Shown: positions 1 through 7,404, counted from the stretch's first letter. The stretch: DNA of 8,413 bases from an uncultured Campylobacter sp. (GCF_938031315.1 NZ_CALHHT010000498.1:1-8413); one strand, 5' to 3'. Made by a program: numbers and translations. The notes: a model not told the origin generated them from the letters alone.

Positions 1-1
1 G

Positions 2-1324
2 GTCTATACCGCTAAATACGCCTCAAGCGGCGAAGTGGAGCGCATGCATAAGCTGCACGGCACGATTTTTAGCGTGTATTTGGTAATGAGCGCGGTGGTC
101 GTGCTTGCAGGAGCTGCGCTGCTAGCCAATCTGCACGCGATTTTTGGCGCTAAGCTAAGCGCTAGTGAGATGGGCGAAATTCGCATTATGCTAATGCTAC
201 TAACTGCAAATTTAGCGATTAGCTTTCCTTTTAGCATCTATTCGTCGATCCTTACGGCGCATGAGAATTTCGTATTTATTAAGCTAGTTGGGATCTTTCG
301 CACGATCGCTCTGCCGCTAGCTGCGGTGCCTGCGCTACTTTTGGGATATAAGGCTATCGCGATCGTAATCATCGCTACGGCGGTAAATTTAATCTGCGTC
401 GCGGCAGATTTCATCTACTGCAAGCGCAAAGTCTCGCCCGTGATAAGCGTGCGAAATTTCGACTCCCCCACGCTTAAGCAAATTTTTGGCTACTCGTTTT
501 TTATATTTTTAGGCATCGTAGTCGATCAAGTAAACTGGAATGTCGATAATTTTATCTTAGGCGCGGTCGCAGGCGCTACAGCGGTCTCCACGTATGCCGT
601 AGCAAGCACGATAAATGCCACTTTTGTCACGCTTTCGCTCACCATTAGCGGCGTAATGCTTCCTAAAATCGCCAAAATGGTCTCTGCCAACTCCACCGAT
701 TCCGAGCTTAGCGCGGAATTTATCAAGATAGGCAGGCTGCAATTTTACGTGATATTTTTTATCGCGTCGCTTTTGGTGATTTTTGGGCGAGAGTTTATCG
801 TGCTATGGGCTGGCGCAAATTATGAAATTTCATACGCAATCGCGCTTATTTTGGTGCTTCCAGTAAGCGTGCCGTTGATTCAAAATTTAGGCTTAGCCGT
901 GCTTCAGGCAAAAAACAAAGTCAAATTCCGCTCAATCGCCGCGTTTTGCGTCACGCTCGTAAATATTGCTATTTCTATTCCGCTAGCTAAGGCTTACGGT
1001 GGCGTGGGCGCTGCGTGCGGTACGGCTTTTGCGATCACCTTGCTAAATATCTGCGTGATGAATATCTACTATGCTCGTGTAATCGGACTTGACATCACTA
1101 AATTTTGGCGAAATATCGGCGCGATGGTAGTAAAATTTGCTCCCGCAATCGCAGTAAGCCTAGTGATAAATTACGCATTAGGCTTGCATGGAGTGAGCTT
1201 TTTGCTAATTTGCGGCGGGCTTTATTCGGCTATGTTTGTGCTAAGCGCGTATTTTTGGGCGATGAACGATTATGAGCGCGCGATTTTTGGCGGCATTGCG
1301 GCTAAGATAAGGAGGCGGGCTTGA
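2..1324 (+). CDS. Wzx-type lipid-linked oligosaccharide flippase, 5' partial
   Basis: This is an inner-membrane protein of the Wzx/MATE-like polysaccharide flippase superfamily, expected to flip undecaprenyl-PP-linked glycan to the periplasm. The frame is open from the first bases: 11 codons precede the GTG at 35 (reading VYTAKYASSGE), so the real start lies outside the window and GTG 35 or ATG 44 is unlikely to be it. About 440 residues are visible, with roughly 11-12 hydrophobic segments separated by short basic loops (for example KRK after the early hydrophobic pair near 420). The central stretch around 500-620, with VDQVNWNVDNFILG followed by an Ala/Val-rich helix, resembles the family's conserved middle helix pair. 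The stop overlaps the next gene's TTG start by four bases. The glycan it moves is inferred only from its neighbours. C. jejuni's pgl locus instead uses the ABC flippase PglK, which this is not. Confidence 0.85.
   Translation, partial: VYTAKYASSGEVERMHKLHGTIFSVYLVMSAVVVLAGAALLANLHAIFGAKLSASEMGEIRIMLMLLTANLAISFPFSIYSSILTAHENFVFIKLVGIFRTIALPLAAVPALLLGYKAIAIVIIATAVNLICVAADFIYCKRKVSPVISVRNFDSPTLKQIFGYSFFIFLGIVVDQVNWNVDNFILGAVAGATAVSTYAVASTINATFVTLSLTISGVMLPKIAKMVSANSTDSELSAEFIKIGRLQFYVIFFIASLLVIFGREFIVLWAGANYEISYAIALILVLPVSVPLIQNLGLAVLQAKNKVKFRSIAAFCVTLVNIAISIPLAKAYGGVGAACGTAFAITLLNICVMNIYYARVIGLDITKFWRNIGAMVVKFAPAIAVSLVINYALGLHGVSFLLICGGLYSAMFVLSAYFWAMNDYERAIFGGIAAKIRRRA
1308..1315 (+). promoter_or_regulatory. 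Strong ribosome binding site that fixes a TTG start
   Basis: TAAGGAGG lies inside the end of the flippase gene, five bases before TTG 1321. It is a near-perfect Shine-Dalgarno match. No in-frame ATG lies near: the ATG at 1331 is in another frame. This supports initiation at TTG, with TTGA shared between this start and the flippase stop. Confidence 0.75.
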
Positions 1325-2943
1325 GCTTCAATGTAATTAGCGAAGTGGTTACGAAAGACCGCTGTATCGGCTGCGGCGTCTGCGCGAGCAGCTGCCCTTT
1401 TAGCGTGCTAAAAATGCGGCTTGGAGGCAATGGATTTTACGCGCCCGAGGAGGGCGAAGGGTGTCGCGACAAATGTGATATTTGTCTAAAAGTCTGCCCG
1501 TTTTACGAAAAAGATACGCTTGAAAATGAGCTAAATTCTAAATCATACTCAGAGTTGGAAAGCTTTAGCCCTGATTTTGGCAGGTTTTTAGCCACTTACA
1601 AATTCTACAAAAAAGATGAAGTGCAGCGCCTAAGCAGTGCAAGCGGCGGTGCGGGAGATTATATTTTTCGCGAGCTTTTTGCGCGCGGGCTCATTGATTA
1701 CGCGATTTGCGCCGTGCCTGCGGACGAGGGGGATTTTATAGCCCAAAATCACAAGCGAGATTTTTCTGCCTGCAATAATTTAGCGCAGCCACAGAATTTG
1801 CAAAATTCCGCAACCAAAAATTCCGAGCAGAATTCCGCAATTCCGAATTTAACGCAGAATTTGGCGGATGATGATTCTATAAATTTTACGAGTGCGCAAA
1901 ATTCCTTTTGCGAAAATTTTACGCAGAATTCTATGCAGAATTTTACAAATGAAAATTTCGCACAGAATTCTAAAGCTTCTTGTAAAAATTCCGTATCAAC
2001 GCAGAATTTTGCTTGCGAGAATTCCAAAAACGCGCGAAATTATGCGGGCGAAAATTCCGTGCCGCTATTTAAATTTAGCGTGATAAAAAATGCTGATGAG
2101 CTTACTCGCGCGCGCTCGTCCGCTTACTATCCGCTCACGCTTGAAGCAGTGCTAAAGGAGATGTCGCGCCGCGAGGGCAGATACGCGATCAGCGCGCTGC
2201 CGTGCTTTGCTAAGGCCTTAAGGCTTGCTGCGAGCAAAAATCCGCGCCTTAAATCCCGCATAAGCTTTATTATCGGGCTGGTTTGCGGACAGGGCAAGGG
2301 TGCTGCTTTTACGTATAAGCTGGCAGATCTTGCGTTTAAAGAGCATAAGCAGCTCGCGGCGGTTAATTACAGATATAAAATCGCGGGCAAAAGTGCGATG
2401 AGCTTTGGCTTTAAATTCCGCGCTGCAGACGGTAGCGAGGCGATAGATGATCGCAGTAGTAGCGCCTTTGCATACTGGAGTTCGCGCGCTTTTACGCCGC
2501 TTGCGTGCAACGCCTGCACCGACGTTTTTGCCAAATGCGCCGACGTCGTGCTGATGGATGCGTGGCTGCAAAGCGAAATGAGCGAGTGGCGCGGCACATC
2601 GCTCGTAATTACGCGCGCAGCTCAGATCGACGCGCTGTTTTCGCAGCCTACGAAGCAGGCACGCGAGGAGATTTTTTGCGAGCGGATATCCGCAGCAGAG
2701 GTGCAGCGCTCGCAGCAAAGCCAGGTGGAGCGCAAAAACGAAATTTTCTACGGCGCGAAAAATCCGCTTAGACGCTACATCTTGCGCCAGAAGCTTCAGA
2801 TCCAGCGATATAGCGCTACGCATTTTGATTGTGATGATTTCATCGCTGCTAGGCTTAAAAAAATTGCCGCAGCAAATAAAGTGCTAGCGCTTTTGGCGCT
2901 ACCAAAGATCGCGGCATATAAAATTTATAGGAAGTTTGCATGA
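1321..2943 (+). CDS. Iron-sulfur, FrhB-like (coenzyme F420 hydrogenase beta family) protein of a polysaccharide locus
   Basis: The protein has 540 residues. Residues 15-26 carry a ferredoxin motif with Cys 15, 18, 21 and 25 followed by Pro. A second four-Cys set is at 48, 52, 55 and 59, also followed by Pro, so two [4Fe-4S] clusters are likely. After it comes an FrhB N-terminal-like part (SSASGGAGDYIFREL, about residues 100-135). The C-terminal FrhB-like domain follows from about 250, with ALPC in place of the family's GTPC, and Cys 396 and Cys 399 before ADVVLMDAW. Relatives in polysaccharide clusters often sit beside pyruvyl transferases, as here, but their reaction is not established. Campylobacter is not known to make F420, so a flavin is the likelier cofactor (inference). 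Residues about 150-245 are an Asn/Gln/Ser/Phe-rich insert that accounts for its extra length over the usual 400-440. It overlaps the next gene by ATGA. Confidence 0.8.
   Translation: MSFNVISEVVTKDRCIGCGVCASSCPFSVLKMRLGGNGFYAPEEGEGCRDKCDICLKVCPFYEKDTLENELNSKSYSELESFSPDFGRFLATYKFYKKDEVQRLSSASGGAGDYIFRELFARGLIDYAICAVPADEGDFIAQNHKRDFSACNNLAQPQNLQNSATKNSEQNSAIPNLTQNLADDDSINFTSAQNSFCENFTQNSMQNFTNENFAQNSKASCKNSVSTQNFACENSKNARNYAGENSVPLFKFSVIKNADELTRARSSAYYPLTLEAVLKEMSRREGRYAISALPCFAKALRLAASKNPRLKSRISFIIGLVCGQGKGAAFTYKLADLAFKEHKQLAAVNYRYKIAGKSAMSFGFKFRAADGSEAIDDRSSSAFAYWSSRAFTPLACNACTDVFAKCADVVLMDAWLQSEMSEWRGTSLVITRAAQIDALFSQPTKQAREEIFCERISAAEVQRSQQSQVERKNEIFYGAKNPLRRYILRQKLQIQRYSATHFDCDDFIAARLKKIAAANKVLALLALPKIAAYKIYRKFA
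1792..2059 (+). repeat. Codon-phased AATT mini-repeat region encoding an Asn-Ser/Phe low-complexity insert
   Basis: About 19 copies of a degenerate unit with core AATT (typically CAGAATTCT, AAAATTCCG or GAAAATTTT) occur between 1795 and 2056. Spacings are nearly all multiples of three, mostly 12, 15 or 18. AAT falls in the Asn codon position, giving QNS, ENF, KNS and similar. One copy (1839) is out of phase and its neighbours are back in phase. The stretch interrupts the FrhB-like fold between its two recognisable parts, so it is most likely a flexible surface loop. Confidence 0.8.
2917..2936 (+). repeat. Gene-junction repeat, copy 1 (contains RBS)
   Basis: TATAAAATTTATAGGAAGTT encodes the YKIYRK tail of the FrhB-like protein and provides the AGGAAG ribosome binding site for the pyruvyl transferase at 2940. 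The same 20-mer with one mismatch is found at 6321-6340 at the end of another gene. Confidence 0.6.
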
Positions 2944-4001
2944 AGATCGGGATTTTTACCCTGCCGCTAGTAAATAATTACGGCGGAATTTTACAAGCTT
3001 ACGCGCTAAGCCGCGTGCTAGTGGGGCTAGGGCATGAGCCACGTCTCATAAACTTGCGCCTGCAAAGAAGCAAACTATCGATTGCGTATCTTAAATTTTT
3101 AGTGGCGCGCACGCTAAAAAAGGAGCTTTGCGGCGCGAAATTTAATCCCTCTTACGAGCGCGATACTAGCGAGTTTGTGGCTGAAAATATCCCTTTAACC
3201 GCGCCTGTTTGCATGCCTGCGGATTTAAAGGCGCTGTGCGAGAAAGAACGCTTTGAAGCGGTGATTTTAGGAAGCGATCAGGTTTTTCGCCCTAGCTATT
3301 TTGCGGATTTTGCAGATTGCTTTAGCCTTGGATTTTTGCCGGATAACTGCACGCGGATCGCCTATGCTGCAAGCTTCGGCGGAGATAGGCTCTGTGGGCT
3401 TAAAAATCCCGCAGATTTAAAAGCTCACGCTGCAAATTTGGCTAAATTTAAAGCTATTTCGGTGCGCGAGTGCGACGGCGTAAGGCTTGCACGCGAATGC
3501 TTTGGCGTAGATGCGCACTGGGTGCTAGATCCTACGCTTTTAGCTAACAAAGAGATTTACGATAAATTTTTAAGCCATGCACCGCAGCGCAAGGGTTTTG
3601 CCTATATCCTAGATCCATCGCCTCGCTCAGAAGCGGCGATAGAGCTACTAAAGAAGCAAAGCGGACTAGAGATAGATGAGGTGAACGACCGCGGCAACCG
3701 CATCGGCATAAAAGCGTGGCTAAGCGCTATTGCGGGCGCGGAGTTTGTGCTAACCGATTCATTTCACGGCTGCGTATTTTCTATAATCTTTAATAAGCCG
3801 TTTTTTGTGCTCGTTAACGCTAGTCGCGGCGCGTCGCGCTTTAGCTCGCTTTTGGGCTTATTCGGGCTTGAAAATAGGGCTTTGCAAGATCCCAAAGACG
3901 CGCGCTTGGACGCGACTATCGATTGGGATAGCGTAAATGAGGCGTTGCGCCGTAAAAGAGAGGACTCGATGAAATTTTTAAAAACAAGTTTAGGCTCATA
4001 A
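2940..4001 (+). CDS. Polysaccharide pyruvyl transferase family protein
   Basis: This 353-residue cytoplasmic protein matches the polysaccharide pyruvyl transferase family (CsaB/WcaK-like, PF04230), which transfers pyruvate from phosphoenolpyruvate to a sugar hydroxyl pair to form a ketal. The family signature is visible: the N-terminal NNYGGILQAYAL (about residues 12-23), VILGSDQVFRPS around residue 110, AASFGG, VLDPTLL, and the C-terminal LTDSFHG with His 276. It is complete and of normal length, with no obvious lesion. The start is ATG 2940, overlapping the previous stop as ATGA and preceded by AGGAAG. Pairing with an FrhB-like iron-sulfur protein is a recurrent arrangement in exopolysaccharide clusters. 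Some members of this family may not be true ketal-forming enzymes, so the acceptor and even the donor are unproven here. Confidence 0.88.
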   Translation: MKIGIFTLPLVNNYGGILQAYALSRVLVGLGHEPRLINLRLQRSKLSIAYLKFLVARTLKKELCGAKFNPSYERDTSEFVAENIPLTAPVCMPADLKALCEKERFEAVILGSDQVFRPSYFADFADCFSLGFLPDNCTRIAYAASFGGDRLCGLKNPADLKAHAANLAKFKAISVRECDGVRLARECFGVDAHWVLDPTLLANKEIYDKFLSHAPQRKGFAYILDPSPRSEAAIELLKKQSGLEIDEVNDRGNRIGIKAWLSAIAGAEFVLTDSFHGCVFSIIFNKPFFVLVNASRGASRFSSLLGLFGLENRALQDPKDARLDATIDWDSVNEALRRKREDSMKFLKTSLGS

Positions 4002-4002
4002 A

Positions 4003-5082
4003 ATGAAAATAGCTATGGTAATTTCTGCTTTAGGCAAGGGCGGTGCCGAGCGCGTGCTAAGCGTGCTGGCAAATTTTTTCTGCCGCGAGAATGAAGTCTG
4101 TGTGATAAAATTTGACGCAGATGAGCCGTTTTACGCGCTGGATCATAAGATCGAACTTATTAGCTTGGATTTGGGCGTAGGCGATTTAGGAGTATTTGGC
4201 AATATAAAAAAGCGCTACGATAAAATTTTGGCCTTGCATAGGCTTCTAAAAAGTCGTAAATTTGATGTCGTGATCTCGTTTTTAGATAATACCAATGTCC
4301 TTACGCTTATCGCAAATCTAGGAGTTGGGCAGAAAATCATCGTCTCCGAACACACCAATCATCGTTTTTTAAAAAGTCCGATCTGGCGAGCTCTCAAGCG
4401 GATCTTTTATCCGAGGGCTGCAGGTCTTAGTGTGCTTAGTAAATTCGATCTGGATCATTACACATATGTGCAAAATCGCGTGATTATGCCTAATCCGATG
4501 TTTGAGATCAGCCATGCTAAAGATGCTCGCCCGCCTAAAGAAAATATCATCCTAGCAGCCGGCCGGCTCAATGTCTATAAGGGCTTTGATGTCCTTCTTA
4601 AGGCGCTTGCGCTTATAGATTTCAATCTTTTAAAAGAGTGGAAGGTGGTGATCGCAGGCGACGGAGAGGAGCGAAAGAGCCTTGAGAGTCTAGCTGCGAA
4701 GCTGCGCTTAAACGTGCAGTTCATCGGCTTTGTGCGTGATATCGAAAGCTTATATGAACGCGCTAAAATCGTAGTCGTAACCTCCAAGATGGAGGGCTTT
4801 TGCAATATTTTGATGGAAAGTATATTTTTCGGCACCGCTAGAATTTCTACGGATTGCATCGCAGGTCCTAGCGAGCTTATAAGCGACGGCGTAGATGGGT
4901 TTTTGTGTCCAGTGGGCGATAGCGCAAGTATCGCTAAAAAGCTTGAAATTCTAATGAGCGACGAAAAGCTGCGCGAGCGGCTCGTGCAAAACGCCTCCAA
5001 GCGCGAGGAGAGCTTTAAAATTGAAACGATCGGGCAACGCTGGTTGGATTTCATAGCCGCTACGATACACAGGGAGGAATAA
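4003..5082 (+). CDS. pglH: GT4 family glycosyltransferase, PglH-like
   Basis: The protein has 359 residues and a GT-B fold. In C. jejuni PglH extends the lipid-linked N-glycan by adding several GalNAc residues from UDP-GalNAc. Visible signs are the N-terminal KGGAERVL (residues 12-19), ISFLDNTN, SEHTNHR followed by LKSPIWRALKRIFYP, AAGRLNVYKGFD opening the C-terminal domain, VIAGDGEERKSL, and the retaining-enzyme E-x7-E motif from Glu 264 to Glu 272 (EGFCNILME). From memory the order and wording of these blocks match C. jejuni PglH (IIKF, SFLDTTN, ISEHSN, LSVLG) better than the second GT4 at 6344 does. The start is ATG 4003, one base after the previous stop and with only a weak upstream site, which suggests translational coupling. 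Sugar specificity cannot be read from the sequence, so the gene symbol is provisional. Confidence 0.72.
   Translation: MKIAMVISALGKGGAERVLSVLANFFCRENEVCVIKFDADEPFYALDHKIELISLDLGVGDLGVFGNIKKRYDKILALHRLLKSRKFDVVISFLDNTNVLTLIANLGVGQKIIVSEHTNHRFLKSPIWRALKRIFYPRAAGLSVLSKFDLDHYTYVQNRVIMPNPMFEISHAKDARPPKENIILAAGRLNVYKGFDVLLKALALIDFNLLKEWKVVIAGDGEERKSLESLAAKLRLNVQFIGFVRDIESLYERAKIVVVTSKMEGFCNILMESIFFGTARISTDCIAGPSELISDGVDGFLCPVGDSASIAKKLEILMSDEKLRERLVQNASKREESFKIETIGQRWLDFIAATIHREE
5071..5078 (+). promoter_or_regulatory. Ribosome binding site for the GT2 gene
   Basis: AGGGAGGA sits at the end of the preceding gene, with GGAGG four bases before ATG 5082. The start shares one base with the preceding TAA stop (TAATG), so this site and coupling together set the start. 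Confidence 0.65.
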
Positions 5083-6347
5083 TGAGCGAAAATCCCCTAA
5101 TCTCGGTCATCATCCCCGTTTATAATGTCAAAGAATTCCTGCGCACTTGCATGGAGCGCATCACGGCGCAGACTTATACGAATTTAGAAATTTTACTCGT
5201 AGATGATGGCTCAAATGACGGCAGCGAGGCGATTTGCGACGAATACGCTGCGCGTGATCCTCGTGTGTGCGTGCTGCATAAACCAAACGGCGGGCAGGCT
5301 AGCGCGCGAAACGCTGCTTTGGATGTCGCTCGCGGGGAGTTTATCAGTTTCGTAGATAGCGACGATTTGATAAGTCTTGATTTGATTGAGACGCTTTTTC
5401 GCCTGACGCAGAAATTTTGCACCAAAATTGCTATGTGCGGCTACACAGCATTTAGCGACGAGAGCGAAATAAATAATTTCAAGGCGGCTTTAAATTCTAA
5501 AGAAAATCAAAATTCTAAAGAGATTAGCGATCCAGGAGGAGCTACAAATTCGAATGCCAACGCAGGCGAATACAAAATATCGCCGCAAGAGCTTTTTAGA
5601 CGCAGCTGCACGCAGGATCCGTATTTTAGCACCGCGGTTTGGCGCGCGCTGTTTGCTCGCGAAATTTTCACTGCTTTGCGCTTTCCTGCGGGGCAGATCT
5701 ATGAGGATGTGGCGATATTTTTTGATATTTTTAACGCTTCTATTGTGGCATGCACGGATGAAATTTTATATTTTTACCGCGTAAGGGCGGGCTCGACCGT
5801 AAACTCATTTGCGCGCAGGCATCTTGCGGTCATCGCTGCGGTGCGCCGCTATACTGAGGCGATCGCTGTGAATTATCCAAGCTTGGCGCGTGAGGCTAAT
5901 TTTACTCGCTGCGAGTCCGCGCTGAATACGGCGTTTTTAATTATCAAATCGAGCTTTGACGCTGCAGGCTTGGATGGAGATGCAACTTCTCCTTCCGAGG
6001 CTAATACGTGCAGCTTGGCAAACGAAGCGGATTTGCATGGCGCTGGTAGTTTATCTTGCGCATGCGGTAAAAATTCCGCATTTAAAAATTCCGCCAAGCA
6101 AAATTATATGCGAAATTCTAAGCAAAATTCTGCGTCGCAAAGAAAGATCGCAGATCCCCGCTCGCCTTTAAACGCCGCAGAAGCTGCGGATCAGATCCGC
6201 TCACTGCACGCTTTGGTGCGCGAGCGGCTGGATTTTAGATTTTTCGCGGCGCATGCAAGCCACACGCAGACACTGATGATGGTCTTGTTTTACGCTAGCC
6301 CTGCGCTTTTGCGGCTATTTTATAAAATTTATCGGAAGTTAAAATGA
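5082..6347 (+). CDS. GT2 family glycosyltransferase with two low-complexity inserts
   Basis: The protein has 421 residues with an inverting GT-A fold. The opening ISVIIPVYNVKEFL, LVDDGSNDGS (Asp 41, Asp 42), NGGQASARNAAL and FVDSDD (metal-binding DxD at Asp 92-Asp 94) are classic GT2. Glu 208-Asp 209 in IYEDVAIF fits the family's acceptor-side ED, and YFYRVRAGSTVNSF follows. By position between pglH-like genes it could fill the branching role of PglI, but its body looks more like general EpsJ-type capsule or LOS enzymes than C. jejuni PglI, so no symbol is given. Two inserts interrupt it: about residues 132-164, and about 293-371 between the catalytic core and the C-terminal helices. Both contain the Asn-Ser repeats also found in the FrhB-like protein. 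The C-terminal YKIYRK is basic and may contact the membrane. Its stop overlaps the next start as ATGA. Confidence 0.85.
   Translation: MSENPLISVIIPVYNVKEFLRTCMERITAQTYTNLEILLVDDGSNDGSEAICDEYAARDPRVCVLHKPNGGQASARNAALDVARGEFISFVDSDDLISLDLIETLFRLTQKFCTKIAMCGYTAFSDESEINNFKAALNSKENQNSKEISDPGGATNSNANAGEYKISPQELFRRSCTQDPYFSTAVWRALFAREIFTALRFPAGQIYEDVAIFFDIFNASIVACTDEILYFYRVRAGSTVNSFARRHLAVIAAVRRYTEAIAVNYPSLAREANFTRCESALNTAFLIIKSSFDAAGLDGDATSPSEANTCSLANEADLHGAGSLSCACGKNSAFKNSAKQNYMRNSKQNSASQRKIADPRSPLNAAEAADQIRSLHALVRERLDFRFFAAHASHTQTLMMVLFYASPALLRLFYKIYRKLK
5490..5552 (+). repeat. Codon-phased AATT mini-repeats, GT2 insert 1
   Basis: AATT cores at 5493, 5511 and 5547 are spaced by multiples of three and in the same codon phase (AAT TCN, Asn-Ser) as the repeats at 1795-2056. 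They encode the NSKENQNSKE and ATNSNANA segments in a polar stretch that breaks the GT2 domain after the DxD region. Confidence 0.55.
6070..6132 (+). repeat. Codon-phased AATT mini-repeats, GT2 insert 2
   Basis: AATT cores at 6072, 6087, 6102, 6114 and 6126 are spaced 15, 15, 12 and 12 bases apart, all in Asn codon phase. They encode KNSAFKNSAKQNYMRNSKQNS. Units such as AAAATTCCGC and CAAAATTCTGCG match units in the FrhB-like gene. The rest of the insert (about 5959-6060 and 6135-6195) is polar, Ala/Ser/Asp-rich sequence without a clear repeat. Confidence 0.65.
6321..6340 (+). repeat. Gene-junction repeat, copy 2 (contains RBS)
   Basis: TATAAAATTTATCGGAAGTT differs at one base from the copy at 2917-2936. 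It encodes the YKIYRK tail of the GT2 enzyme and supplies GGAAG as the ribosome binding site for the GT4 gene at 6344. As in copy 1, an ATGA stop/start overlap follows within a few bases. Confidence 0.6.
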
Positions 6348-7387
6348 AAATTTTATTCGTCATCGCGGCTCTTAGAAACGGCGGCGCCGAGCGCGTGCTT
6401 CAGGTCTTGGCGAACCATTTTGCGCGCGCAAACGACGTTACGATCGCGATTTTGGAAAACGACGAGGGCAGGTATAAATTTAGCGAAAAGATAAAATTTT
6501 TGCATCTAGATGTTTATAAAAATGGCGGCAGGTTCGATAAATACAGAATTTTGCGCGAGTGTTTCAAGAGCGAGCGCCCAAGCGTCATCATCAGCTTTAT
6601 GGACTGGACGAACGTAGCGTGCGTGATCGCAAGCTTTGGGCTAGGCATCCCGCTCATCGCGACCGAGCACAACGCGCACGATTATCTGCCAAACGGGCTT
6701 TTTAGCCGCGTGCGCGATCTGTGCTATAAAAAAGCGGACGCGCTTACGGTGCTTACGCGCTCGGACTTTGAGTACTATTCGCGATTTGTCAAAAACTGCT
6801 TCATCGTGCACAACCCCTTTTTCGGCGAGATCTGCGACGCAAAAAGCGCCAAGCGAAACGTGATCTTAAGCGTCGGCAGGCTCGAGCCCGTCAAGGGGTA
6901 TGAAATTTACTTTGACGCGCTAAGCAGGATCGATAAAAGTCTGCTTGCGAAGTGGGAAATTTTAATCGCAGGCGACGGCTCGCTGCGCGAAAGCTTGCGC
7001 GAGCTCGTGGCGCGGCTCGGGCTTGAAGTGCGATTTTTAGGGCACAAACAGGACGTGAGCGAGCTGTATAAAGAAGCCAAAATTTTTGTGCTAAGCTCGC
7101 TTAATGAAGGGCTTTCAAACGTGCTGATCGAGTCTGCATTTTACGGCTGCGCACGGCTTAGTAGCGACACGGCGGGCGCAAAAGAGCTCATAAAGGACGG
7201 CTTTAGCGGCATTTTGTTTAAACGCGGCGATGCGAATGAACTTGCGAGCAAGCTTGAAAATTTAATGCGAGATGAGGCGCTGCAAAAGCGGCTGGTGCAA
7301 AATGCAAATGAAAATTTAGACGAGTTTTCGCAAGAGCGCATCGTTGAGCTCTGGCAGGGCTTGATCGATCGGTTTGCGCGCAAATAG
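6344..7387 (+). CDS. GT4 family glycosyltransferase, second PglH-like paralogue
   Basis: The protein has 347 residues, GT-B fold, retaining GT4. It is a clear paralogue of the enzyme at 4003: MKILFVIAALRNGGAERVLQVLANHF against a near-identical opening, ISFMDWTNVACVIASFGLG, ATEHNAHDYL, SVGRLEPVKGYE, LIAGDGSLRESL, the E-x7-E motif from Glu 255 to Glu 263 (EGLSNVLIE), and a shared RLVQNA near the end. It fits the PglH group and would use a UDP-HexNAc or hexose donor on a lipid-linked acceptor at the cytoplasmic face. Having two such enzymes suggests that chain extension is divided between them or that they make different linkages; which is the functional PglH cannot be told from sequence alone. 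The start ATG 6344 overlaps the GT2 stop and has GGAAG upstream. It is the last gene of the tight cluster; the next gene starts 239 bases later. Confidence 0.85.
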   Translation: MKILFVIAALRNGGAERVLQVLANHFARANDVTIAILENDEGRYKFSEKIKFLHLDVYKNGGRFDKYRILRECFKSERPSVIISFMDWTNVACVIASFGLGIPLIATEHNAHDYLPNGLFSRVRDLCYKKADALTVLTRSDFEYYSRFVKNCFIVHNPFFGEICDAKSAKRNVILSVGRLEPVKGYEIYFDALSRIDKSLLAKWEILIAGDGSLRESLRELVARLGLEVRFLGHKQDVSELYKEAKIFVLSSLNEGLSNVLIESAFYGCARLSSDTAGAKELIKDGFSGILFKRGDANELASKLENLMRDEALQKRLVQNANENLDEFSQERIVELWQGLIDRFARK

Positions 7388-7404
7388 CAGCCGTTTAATC
7401 GATG

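Noticed and set aside
35..46. GTG 35 or ATG 44 as the start of the flippase
   Set aside because: The frame stays open to the window edge, with sequence that fits a flippase loop, and no ribosome binding site precedes either codon.
1749..2027. Open minus-strand frame of 92 codons with repeated KFC/EFC motifs, looking like a Cys-rich repeat protein
   Set aside because: It is the antisense reading of the AATT repeats (GAATTT and similar). It has no ribosome binding site or independent support, and its repeats follow from the + strand units.
1795..2056. Asn-rich insert as a set of bacterial N-glycosylation sites
   Set aside because: N-F-T and N-L-T occur, but the Asp/Glu at -2 required by PglB-type enzymes is absent where checked, and the protein is cytoplasmic by motif and lacks a signal peptide.
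1892..2083. Alternative + frame with KIP/RIL repeats
   Set aside because: It is a shadow frame of the same repeats inside the FrhB-like gene; the main frame carries conserved motifs on both sides.
2218..2823. Long minus-strand open frame of 201 codons
   Set aside because: It lies wholly opposite the conserved FrhB C-terminal domain, and its translation is Arg/Ala/Leu-rich with no recognisable motif.
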